A program made the position numbers and the translations under genes. Below, piece after piece: positions 1 to 4,995 of a DNA stretch of 5,564 nt. A model generated the notes under the pieces. The model saw nothing but the letters and a program-made list of their open reading frames with translations, ran no database searches and was not told where the DNA came from. Origin of the DNA: Nitrospira sp. (GTDB lineage Bacteria; Nitrospirota; Nitrospiria; Nitrospirales; Nitrospiraceae); NCBI GenBank assembly GCA_025363325.1, contig JANYEF010000231.1, positions 1 to 5,564 of the forward strand. The letters are read 5' to 3'. How positions within the stretch are numbered: the first letter of the stretch is position 1; every line of letters begins with the position of its first letter.

Positions 1-332
1 CGCTCGTCGTACTCGATGCCTGCCGCCTTGCAATCGGCCATTTCCTTGGTCAGGATCGGCCGTGAGGCGTTGGAAATGTCGGTTTCGCCACGGCAGAACT
101 TCTTGAATCCGCCGCCTGTGCCTGAAATGCCTACGGTCACTCGTACGCTGCCCCGGTTCGCTTTCTGAAATTCTTCCGCCACCGCCTCCGTCAGGAGATA
201 CACCGTACTCGACCCGTCGACTTTGATGAGAGCCGTTTGGTCGGCTTGCGCCAGGCGACTCCCTGAGCCGAAGAATCCCAGAAACCCTATTATCGCAACG
301 CACCACACGAGCCTTATACCCATCATATGCAT
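1..332 (-). CDS. pstS: PstS-family phosphate ABC transporter substrate-binding protein, N-terminal part (cut by window edge)
   Basis: Periplasmic high-affinity phosphate-binding component of the Pst ABC importer; it would deliver phosphate to PstC/PstA. About 110 residues are visible. Residues 1-30 form a Sec signal peptide: R7, a hydrophobic core, and cleavage after AQA at 30. The mature part begins with the family signature VDGSSTVY (38-45), then GISGTGGGFKKFCRGETDIS (68-87) followed by NASRPI (88-93). These are the PstS phosphate-ligand loops (Ser/Thr of GSST, the glycine-rich loop, and the Arg/Asp of RGETD). Cys80 and Cys101 may form a disulfide, as I recall from SphX/PstS-like members. 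The ATG at 332 is chosen because a strong GGAGGAGGG ribosome site lies 4-6 bases upstream; in-frame ATGs at 326 and 323 are alternatives. A Pho-box-like array and a TTGACA promoter lie upstream. The rest of the gene, and any pstCAB, lie outside the window. Family call is very secure. Confidence 0.95.
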   Translation of the reverse strand, partial: MHMMGIRLVWCVAIIGFLGFFGSGSRLAQADQTALIKVDGSSTVYLLTEAVAEEFQKANRGSVRVTVGISGTGGGFKKFCRGETDISNASRPILTKEMADCKAAGIEYDE

Positions 333-345
333 ATGCCCTCCTCCC
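333..345 (-). promoter_or_regulatory. Ribosome binding site of pstS, next to a 12-bp palindrome over the start codon
   Basis: On the minus strand the sequence reads GGGAGGAGGG, then CAT and the ATG at 332. It is the strongest Shine-Dalgarno match that is in position for a gene here, and it favours 332 over the in-frame ATGs at 326 and 323. The start region itself (324-335) is the perfect palindrome CATATGCATATG, which could fold locally in the mRNA. Confidence 0.7.
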
Positions 346-390
346 ATCTATCGAAAGATTTGTGACACATTGCCGTGCCGCCGGCCTTCT

Positions 391-418
391 GAAATAGTTT
401 GCCTCACCTGCTTGTCAA
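391..418 (-). promoter_or_regulatory. Candidate sigma70-type promoter for pstS
   Basis: On the minus strand a perfect TTGACA (418-413) is followed after 16 bases by TATTTC (396-391), a weak -10. Transcription would start near 384, giving a leader of about 50 bases before the ATG at 332. The Pho-box-like repeats lie 25 bases upstream of the TTGACA, as for an upstream activator site. The -35 is convincing and the -10 is poor, so the exact start is uncertain. Confidence 0.45.
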
Positions 419-442
419 GCTACAGGCTATCCATTCCGGCAT

Positions 443-470
443 TGTTACGGATGTGTAAACTTATTGTTAA
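443..470 (-). promoter_or_regulatory. Pho-box-like array upstream of pstS (three hexamers, 11-bp pitch)
   Basis: Read on the minus strand, TTAACA (470-465), TTTACA (459-454) and GTAACA (448-443) follow one another with exactly 5 bases between them, an 11-bp pitch. This matches the known architecture of PhoP boxes (TT[A/T/C]ACA repeats with about 5-base spacers in Bacillus) and the 11-bp direct-repeat pitch of E. coli PhoB boxes. Its position upstream of pstS, the classic Pho-regulon target, strengthens the call. The regulator is not in the window, so its identity is inferred. Confidence 0.65.
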
Positions 471-608
471 CTGGTAAGAGAGGTGACTAGTGCATCAACT
501 TTGGCTGATACGCGTCCAAGCCGCCACCAGCGCTTGTGCCGTGAAGGCACGATAGGGTCGGCTCCTCGCAGTGTTGCGGCATACTCGCGGCTCACGGTGT
601 ATACAATC

Positions 609-1631
609 TTATGGTGTGGTCTGCTTGCGAGAGGGCTTAAGTTCGGAGGAAGGCTTCGAGGTTACCGGTTTTTTCTCGTTGCGAAGCCCCTCGAATTCGG
701 CTTTGAGTTTCTCGATCGTGTCTGATTGTTCTTTCAGTTGAGAACGCAGATCAAGATTGGCGTTGGTGAGATCGCGCATTTGCAAACGAAGGTCATTCAC
801 GGATTCTGTCGCGTTCGTCGCTGCGGTGTCGGCTTTCAACGCCGGCTGTCCTGCTGCGGGCAGTGGGACCTGGGGGCGGGATGAGCCAGTTGCTGCTTGG
901 GGCACTCTCTGTCCTGCCAGGACTTCTACCGGTGTGAGCGAGATGTGGACCTTTTCAAACGCAGTCCAGTGCGGCTCCTTATTCTCAGGCACAGTGGCGG
1001 CCCCGGCTGCTCCGGCTACCCATAGTTTCATGCCTTTGGTATCACGCGGATCTCGCTTCTCACCCCCTCCCGGGTCAGCCTGTAAAAAGGCGTAGTGATC
1101 CGTGAGTACCACATGCAGGTAGTCGTCTCGAAAAAACAGGCTCCCGGACGTGCGGTCCGTATCATACGGTGCATCCGGATTTTGGATGGCAAAGAAGATG
1201 CGTTCGCGCGGGGTCGCTTCGTGGAACGCGGCGGCGAGTGGCTCAGCCAGCTCGGCGCGTTCCGCCTCGGTGAACATCGGCTTCGGCTGAGGGGTAGAAA
1301 ACAACCCAATCATAGTCCCGCTCCACCCCGATACTTCCAGCGAACCGATAAGCGAGCGAATGTCTCGCGGTGTGAGATCTGCAGGGTGCCTGTTCCTCAC
1401 GGGGGGCACGGCATGCTCATCCGTCGACAAATCAGTCATGATGCCGACCTGAATACCTGAGGCTTGATAGAGAACGCGTTGCTGACTGGTTGATCCGCAG
1501 GCTGTCAGCACCAGCAGACAAGCGAAGCCGAACAGGAGTCCAGCCGCGGTCCTTCCGTTGTGTGCAACGCCGGCTCGCCTCGTGAGCCATGGCTCGGCAC
1601 AAGAAAAAAACGTATGGGCAGGCCGTTGCAT
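609..1631 (-). CDS. Predicted outer-membrane lipoprotein with C-terminal coiled coil, unknown function
   Basis: I do not recognise a named family. From the ATG at 1631 the protein has 340 residues. A hydrophobic segment (about 29-43) ends in the lipobox LTAC with lipidated Cys45 followed by Gly, consistent with outer-membrane sorting. The middle part is a compact domain with features such as WSGTMIGLF, RERIFFAIQNPD, DDYLHVVLTDHYAF and DPGGGEKRDPRD, rich in acidic and aromatic residues. A Pro/Ala-rich linker follows (near VPLPAAGQPA), then a heptad-patterned coiled coil (about 276-319: ESVNDLRL through AEFEGLRN) and a basic Lys/Pro/Ser tail ending KPSRKQTTP. The start is uncertain: a GTG at 1712 would overlap the preceding gene by 10 bases, and neither start has a good ribosome site. 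The n-region before the lipobox is unusually long from either start. A diverged copy of the coiled-coil tail occurs at 4729-4932. It is probably cotranscribed with the upstream lipoprotein gene. Confidence 0.75.
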   Translation of the reverse strand: MQRPAHTFFSCAEPWLTRRAGVAHNGRTAAGLLFGFACLLVLTACGSTSQQRVLYQASGIQVGIMTDLSTDEHAVPPVRNRHPADLTPRDIRSLIGSLEVSGWSGTMIGLFSTPQPKPMFTEAERAELAEPLAAAFHEATPRERIFFAIQNPDAPYDTDRTSGSLFFRDDYLHVVLTDHYAFLQADPGGGEKRDPRDTKGMKLWVAGAAGAATVPENKEPHWTAFEKVHISLTPVEVLAGQRVPQAATGSSRPQVPLPAAGQPALKADTAATNATESVNDLRLQMRDLTNANLDLRSQLKEQSDTIEKLKAEFEGLRNEKKPVTSKPSSELKPSRKQTTP

Positions 1632-1702
1632 ACTTTTCACATCTTGAACCAGGGGGATGGCACAGGTCGTGAGCCGCGTTTCAATGTCGGAAGGACAGGG
1701 AC

Positions 1703-2161
1703 CTATTTGCACGAGAATTGGATCGCCCAGCGCTTTTCACGGGACACCTGCCCATTCGAGGATATCTGTCCCATCCACGCTCTATCGACAGCTCGGTCGA
1801 CTCTAGGAACTTCTCCCTCACGAGAAATGCGGTAACCGGCTGGGCACTTGTCCCCAAGAAGGCGCAGCGCATCTTGTCGCCCTGGCGAGGTCAGCACATC
1901 TTGTTCCTCAATGTATGAGTAGAGGACTGTTCCTCCTGTTGCCGTTTCATTGACGAGTTGAGCGTTCGGTGCACAGCTTGCCAGAGTGAAGGAAAACGCA
2001 ACAAGCACTATCAGTTGGCTCCCCAAAGATAGTCTTTGAGATCCAGGCCCTTTGTGTGCCTGATCTAGGGAAGCCCGCCCGCGTTGCAGATTTGCGACCC
2101 TAGTGGCGCTTTGCAATCGCGGTACACATATATCCTTTCGCAGATAATAGTCTTCTCTCAT
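1703..2161 (-). CDS. Small predicted lipoprotein, unknown function, start uncertain
   Basis: The C-terminal part looks like a genuine secreted lipoprotein: a hydrophobic segment LIVLVAFSFTLASC with Cys63 (counted from the ATG at 2161) followed by Ala, then a mature domain of about 90 residues. That domain has TGGTVLYSYIEEQD, RQDALRLLGDKCPAGYRISR and a closing RWAIQFSCK; the two inner cysteines could pair. I do not recognise a named family. The start is unresolved. ATG 2161 leaves 62 residues before the lipid Cys, far longer than a normal lipoprotein signal. An ATG at 2245 extends it further. A TTG at 2026 would give a normal-length but uncharged signal. None has a well-spaced ribosome site. 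The TAG at 1705-1703 is followed closely by the larger lipoprotein gene, suggesting one transcript. Confidence 0.65.
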   Translation of the reverse strand: MREDYYLRKDICVPRLQSATRVANLQRGRASLDQAHKGPGSQRLSLGSQLIVLVAFSFTLASCAPNAQLVNETATGGTVLYSYIEEQDVLTSPGRQDALRLLGDKCPAGYRISREGEVPRVDRAVDRAWMGQISSNGQVSREKRWAIQFSCK

Positions 2162-2256
2162 ACAAGGGAACGGTGAGAGGTAATATCCTTCTGCATACCA
2201 GAAGAGTGGTGGCGCATTATAATCAACTCTGATGTGTTGCGCCATCTCCCCATCAT
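2158..2256 (-). CDS. Possible 32-residue leader ORF overlapping a lipoprotein start (ATGA)
   Basis: Starting at the ATG at 2256 (second ATG at 2253), this short frame has the best Shine-Dalgarno sequence of the local region, AGGAG ending 4 bases before the ATG. It begins MMGRWRNTSELII and ends SHRSLV. Its TGA (2160-2158) overlaps the ATG at 2161 in the classic ATGA arrangement of translational coupling. It lies directly after the porin stop at 2294. There is no signal peptide, membrane segment or family resemblance. The composition is unremarkable, so it could be chance; the purine-rich run may also simply be a by-product of composition. Confidence 0.25.
   Translation of the reverse strand: MMGRWRNTSELIIMRHHSSGMQKDITSHRSLV
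2216..2221 (-). promoter_or_regulatory. Possible -10 element (TATAAT) before the small lipoprotein gene
   Basis: A perfect TATAAT on the minus strand at 2221-2216 lies about 55 bases before the ATG at 2161. No good TTGACA-like -35 stands 16-18 bases upstream. If used, it would give the two lipoprotein genes their own transcript and would exclude the start at 2245. Confidence 0.3.
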
Positions 2257-2293
2257 CCCTCTCCTCTCCAGTCTGGGCGGATTCGGACGCCGC

Positions 2294-3754
2294 CTACTGG
2301 TAACGAACCTGAAATTGAACCAGAAAGGCATTCTGTGCGAAGGCATCGGTAGGGCCGACCGTAGTACCAGGGCCTGTCCCCTGGTGATGGCGAAACTCGT
2401 AATTGACCTCGATCTTACTCTGGATCTTGGGCGGAAGATTCTCGAAGTAGTAGTTCAGTCCCACGATGGCGCGCATGTACATATCATTGCTCAGGTTAGT
2501 ATCGGGATCGAACTGTTCATACATCACCACCGGCTCAAAATTCTGGAGGGGCCCATCGGAAATAAAATACTTCCCGAGGACATACCATGTCCGCCGTTGA
2601 ACACCAGGGGCTCCGTTTCCGCCGCACTGGGCCACGTTAAGGCAGGCTCCTTGAGCTGGGGTACCGACAGTGGTTTGGTTGGCTCCGTCATGCCCTTGCC
2701 ACCATTCGCCCTGCACCATCAAACCTGGAAGGTAGCGAGACGTATAGCGGGCATCGATCCCGTACCGGTCAAAGGCTCCTTTCCCACGCCCGTTGATTTG
2801 GGTGTTGTCATTATTACTCTCTCCCGAAAGCACAGTAAAACTGACAAACGAAATGTCCGTCACCAGAAAACGGGTCCGTGAGTAGAAGACTTTGGGGCCA
2901 TTGGCTCCCGTGGCGTTGGCCTGGAAGTTATTGTTGTTCATGATCCCGACCACATAGTCCAGCCGATTGAATAGAGTGCCTCTGACATCGGCAAAATAGT
3001 CGCGCTCTTGAATGAAGTCGATCGTCCCGACGCTGCTATTCGACCCATTTCGATTTACGGTGCCGCTGCCGACCGAGTTGAGGTAGGGGGAACTGATCAC
3101 ATCGCGGATACCGCCGGAGGTTTCCGTGAAAATGCCGAAGGGCATACGAAACACACCCATCCGAATGACGTTGAGATTGGGCGCGATGCTGGGCATCGGT
3201 CTGAAATCGATATAGGCTTCACGGAACATCGTGGTCGCGACCGCAGTCCCTGGTGGATTTGTGGCGGAGGCGGAACAGTTGGTATTCGGATTACAGCCCG
3301 GTGTGTTGCTGCTCAGAGTGTTACTCTGCAACTCAACTAGGGTGTGCCATTTGGGGATGTATTCGTTGACTTTTCCGTACATGAGTACCTCAGACCGTCG
3401 GATCGAGAGATTATCTTGGCTTTTGCCTTCGGTAACCTTGGCGTCCAGGTGCGTGTATTGGAACTGCAGGGCGTTCAATCCGATGTTAAACTTGCCGCTC
3501 AGCGACGGAAGCCTTTCGATCTTGGCTTTCCACTCCTCGATCGCGCCTAAGCGCGTATCGAGATTCGCGACGGGATCTGGTGCGGGCGCAGCTGGTGAGG
3601 GCGTAGAGGCAATAGGCGCCTCAGCCCCTTGTACTGCCGGTCCTGGACCCTGGCTCTGATCGGGGGCATCGGCTGCTGAAGCCTGTGCGCTGGTGAAGAG
3701 CACCCCCCCCATGGCTAGAATGCAGATTGCAAGGACGACCTGCTTGCTTCGCAT
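2294..3754 (-). CDS. OprP/OprO-like outer-membrane porin (phosphate-selective porin type)
   Basis: A 486-residue outer-membrane beta-barrel predicted to pass small anions, possibly phosphate. Residues 1-27 are a Sec signal peptide (RSK start, hydrophobic core, ASA cleavage site). Residues 30-62 are a Pro/Ala-rich linker, then a short heptad segment (V62, L65, L69, I72, I79, L82) of the sort that precedes the barrel in trimeric porins. The barrel has the features I associate with the phosphate-selective porin family: SIRRSEVLMYGKV (117-129), FREAYIDFRP (177-186), RMGVFRMPFG (198-207, the RxGxFKxPFG-type motif), TWYVLGKYFI (389-398), and near the end IVGLNYYF and NYEFRHH. Two cysteine pairs (154/160 and 371/377) sit in predicted outer loops. 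It ends FQVRYQ rather than in the usual Phe. The start is fixed by GGGGGAG 6 bases upstream. It follows slp on the same strand after a 128-bp gap. Substrate is inferred from the family and from nearby pstS. Confidence 0.85.
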   Translation of the reverse strand: MRSKQVVLAICILAMGGVLFTSAQASAADAPDQSQGPGPAVQGAEAPIASTPSPAAPAPDPVANLDTRLGAIEEWKAKIERLPSLSGKFNIGLNALQFQYTHLDAKVTEGKSQDNLSIRRSEVLMYGKVNEYIPKWHTLVELQSNTLSSNTPGCNPNTNCSASATNPPGTAVATTMFREAYIDFRPMPSIAPNLNVIRMGVFRMPFGIFTETSGGIRDVISSPYLNSVGSGTVNRNGSNSSVGTIDFIQERDYFADVRGTLFNRLDYVVGIMNNNNFQANATGANGPKVFYSRTRFLVTDISFVSFTVLSGESNNDNTQINGRGKGAFDRYGIDARYTSRYLPGLMVQGEWWQGHDGANQTTVGTPAQGACLNVAQCGGNGAPGVQRRTWYVLGKYFISDGPLQNFEPVVMYEQFDPDTNLSNDMYMRAIVGLNYYFENLPPKIQSKIEVNYEFRHHQGTGPGTTVGPTDAFAQNAFLVQFQVRYQ

Positions 3755-3777
3755 AAAATTCTCCCCCTTTCCAACGC

Positions 3778-3800
3778 CTCACAAGGCGAGGCCTCGTGAG
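3778..3800. repeat. Imperfect inverted repeat in the porin leader
   Basis: The arms CTCAC/GTGAG and AGGC/GCCT nest around a 3-base GAG loop with a single mismatch between the two stem blocks. It lies 24 bases before the porin start, upstream of its ribosome site. No T-run follows on the minus strand, so it is more likely an mRNA leader hairpin or an operator than a terminator. Confidence 0.4.
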
Positions 3801-3882
3801 ATATGCTTTGTGTTGCCGGCTACAGCTTGGAAAACCCACTCTGCAGCAGTGAATTGCTCTCGTGCCTCGTGTCCGAATTCTT

Positions 3883-4449
3883 CTACTGCTGAGCGACGCA
3901 GTACGTCTTCTCCGGAAGGGGTGAATAGCCTCCTCCAGCATCTTCTTTAAAATCGGCGATTTCGGTCCTGCCTGTCTGCCACACATGGATGCAGTCTGCA
4001 ATCAAGAAGGGCTCGGTCTTCGGCACGCCGTTCACTACGACCGGTCGTCGGCTCGTGGTCGTTCCCACCATGACGAATCGGTTCCCGTTTTTCAGAGCCT
4101 GCGGTTCAAGTTCTCCTGGATAAAGAAATGCGAATTCATAGTCACCTGTTCTCTTGACATTTTCCGTGGGCCCATAGGCGGGATGGTTCACGATGGGAAG
4201 TTGTTCCGCAACAATCACGATGCCTTTGGCGCTCTTGGTAACCTGTACGATCCGGCCTCCCAACTCGACTTTATGGCCTGCATCGGTCTTCCCTGCCTCA
4301 TTCGAGGGAGGCGCGTCTCGCCACGCCTCAAAGTGAAAGGTCGGAGAGACCTTTTCCATCACTTTTGGCGGGAATGGTGTGTTGGGAGCGCACCCAGACA
4401 GTACTGCGCATACGGCAGTAGTAAGCGTTATGAGATGAGTAAGAGTCAT
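3883..4449 (-). CDS. Slp-family outer-membrane lipoprotein
   Basis: A 188-residue lipoprotein resembling the Slp/YeaY family of starvation- or stationary-phase-associated outer-membrane lipoproteins, whose molecular role is not settled. The signal peptide ends in the lipobox LSGC with Cys20; Ala21 does not signal inner-membrane retention. The family-like core includes HKVELGGRIVQVTKSAKG (near 60-77), VIVAEQLPIV, a GDYEFAFLYPGELEPQALKNGNRFVMVG stretch read in pieces (GDYEFAFLYPG, then LKNGNRFVMVGTT), and a closing LIADCIHVW. This matches the Slp pattern of a GG.I..V strand, then Pro-rich turn, then a gapped G..V.V.G strand. The ATG at 4449 has AGGAG 8 bases upstream. A TAATG overlap joins it to a possible leader ORF. 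A Pho-box-like array lies about 230 bases upstream, and the porin gene follows after 128 bases. Confidence 0.8.
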   Translation of the reverse strand: MTLTHLITLTTAVCAVLSGCAPNTPFPPKVMEKVSPTFHFEAWRDAPPSNEAGKTDAGHKVELGGRIVQVTKSAKGIVIVAEQLPIVNHPAYGPTENVKRTGDYEFAFLYPGELEPQALKNGNRFVMVGTTTSRRPVVVNGVPKTEPFLIADCIHVWQTGRTEIADFKEDAGGGYSPLPEKTYCVAQQ

Positions 4450-4550
4450 TAGGCTAACTCCTTTTTAGGTGGATGGTTGCTCAGTTCGAACTCACCGTGG
4501 ATAAGAAAGGATGCGTTACGCGGTAACCGCTTGCTCAGGTGGTGAAGCAT
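4449..4550 (-). CDS. Possible 33-residue leader ORF overlapping the slp start (TAATG)
   Basis: A short frame from the ATG at 4550 (AGGA 8 bases upstream) runs 33 codons, begins MLHHLSKRLPRNASF and ends PPKKELA. Its TAA shares one base with the slp ATG. The last codons contain the slp ribosome site, so translation of the leader could open or block slp initiation. There is no family resemblance or signal peptide; the overlap could be chance. Confidence 0.25.
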   Translation of the reverse strand: MLHHLSKRLPRNASFLIHGEFELSNHPPKKELA

Positions 4551-4667
4551 GAAGACAATCCTGAATGTTTTTCTTGGCATCATTTGCTGAGTGCTTGCTG
4601 GATGGTCACTTGGTGCCCTCGATTCGATTCACTCGCCCTGTACACCACTGAAATATAGGGACGACGT

Positions 4668-4673
4668 GTTATG
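4668..4673 (-). promoter_or_regulatory. Candidate -10 element for slp, behind the Pho-box-like array
   Basis: CATAAC on the minus strand (4673-4668) begins 6 bases after the last half-site CTGTTAG. PhoB-dependent promoters in E. coli have the box in place of a -35 with the -10 about 10 bases downstream, so the spacing is somewhat short. It would give slp a leader of about 210 bases. Confidence 0.3.
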
Positions 4674-4677
4674 AGAC

Positions 4678-4705
4678 TGCTAACAGTGTGTTAACAGCGT
4701 GTTAA
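4678..4705 (-). promoter_or_regulatory. Pho-box-like array upstream of the slp-porin group
   Basis: On the minus strand TTAACA (4705-4700), TTAACA (4694-4689) and TTAGCA (4683-4678) stand at an exact 11-bp pitch. The same bases also read as CTGTTAA-CACA-CTGTTAG, close to the E. coli PhoB half-site layout CTGTCAT-N4-CTGTCAT. The region up to 4734 is AT-rich and shares the words CCGTAACAAT and TTTACACA with the array in front of pstS. Because TTAA is self-complementary the hexamers can also be read on the plus strand, but the only downstream genes are on the minus strand. Confidence 0.6.
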
Positions 4706-4728
4706 ATTATTAACGTTGTGTAAAATTG

Positions 4729-4932
4729 TTACGGCGCGGTCTGCTTGCGAGAGGGTTTAGGTCCTGAGAAAGGCTTCTGGGTTCCCGGCTTTTTCTCGTT
4801 GCGAAGCCATTCGTGTTCGGCTTGTAGTTTCTCGATCGTACGTGATTGTTCTTTCAGTTGAGAACCCAAATGAAGAATGGCGCAGGTGAGTTCGCGGATG
4901 TCCAGGAGAAAGTCATTCACGGATTCTTTCAC
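4729..4932 (-). pseudogene. Orphan copy of the lipoprotein coiled-coil tail (gene remnant or very short gene)
   Basis: From ESVND to the stop codon this frame aligns without gaps to the C-terminal 65 residues of the lipoprotein at 609-1631; I count 46 of 65 identities by eye, including SQLKEQS, TIEKL, LRNEKKP and KPSRKQT. The stop codons are in equivalent places. Upstream of the GTG at 4932 the frame is closed after 17 codons by a TGA near 4983, and there is no signal peptide, lipobox or N-terminal domain. It is therefore most simply the 3' remnant of a duplicated gene, lying between the end of the GspK-like gene and the Pho-box-like array. That the frame stays open with no indel leaves open a short cytoplasmic coiled-coil peptide, but no ribosome site supports it. 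Confidence 0.7.
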
Positions 4933-4995
4933 ACTTGTCGCCGAGGCTGGCCGGAGGTCTCTTTGGTTGCCGGCGTGGGATCAGAAGGATACATG

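Larger units (their letters stand above)
333..608. other. Intergenic region between the large lipoprotein gene and pstS
   Basis: This 276-bp spacer carries the pstS ribosome site, the candidate promoter and the Pho-box-like array. Between the lipoprotein stop and the array I see one short inverted repeat (GTGCC at 536-540 with GGCAC at 546-550, 5-base loop). It is not followed by a T-run on either strand, so I do not call a terminator. No further coding potential is convincing. Confidence 0.6.
4450..4728. other. Intergenic region upstream of slp
   Basis: This 279-bp spacer between the orphan coiled-coil fragment and slp holds the Pho-box-like array at its upstream end, a candidate -10 just after it, and the possible leader ORF at its downstream end. 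The remaining middle part (about 4551-4665) shows nothing I can assign. Confidence 0.6.

Noticed and set aside
223..477. An 84-codon plus-strand frame across the pstS start and promoter region
   Set aside because: It overlaps the pstS signal peptide antisense and the Pho-box-like array; Cys/Pro-rich translation with no family resemblance.
536..550. Inverted repeat GTGCC/GGCAC as a terminator after the large lipoprotein gene
   Set aside because: Only 5 base pairs and no T-run follows on either strand.
1095..1460. A 121-codon open frame on the plus strand
   Set aside because: Antisense to the coiled-coil lipoprotein gene, with Arg-rich low-complexity translation and no domain features.
2276..2294. 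Inverted repeat GGCGG/CCGCC at the porin stop as a terminator
   Set aside because: Five pairs with a 9-base loop, overlaps the stop codon and no T-run follows; the downstream gene is close and probably read through.
2234..2881. A 215-codon open frame on the plus strand
   Set aside because: It lies antisense to the well-supported porin gene, has no ribosome site or recognisable motifs, and is best explained as a shadow of the porin's codon pattern.
3231..3659. A 142-codon open frame on the plus strand within the porin
   Set aside because: Antisense to the porin N-terminal half and without supporting signals.
3838..3854. Short CACT/AGTG hairpin followed by GGGTTTT after slp
   Set aside because: The stem is only 4 pairs and the T-run 4 bases, too weak to call a terminator.
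3985..4452. A 155-codon open frame on the plus strand
   Set aside because: Antisense to the Slp-family lipoprotein; the opposite strand has a signal peptide, lipobox and ribosome site, this one has none.
4680..4734. The TTAACA-rich stretch as a replication-origin iteron array or CRISPR-like repeat
   Set aside because: Only three in-phase units of 11 bp, no DnaA-box cluster or replication gene, and no spacer structure; the match to Pho-box layout is better.
609..4932. A composite transposon or integrated element bounded by the two coiled-coil tail copies
   Set aside because: There is no transposase, integrase, terminal inverted repeat or target duplication; the repeats are protein-coding tails, so duplication by recombination is the simpler reading.
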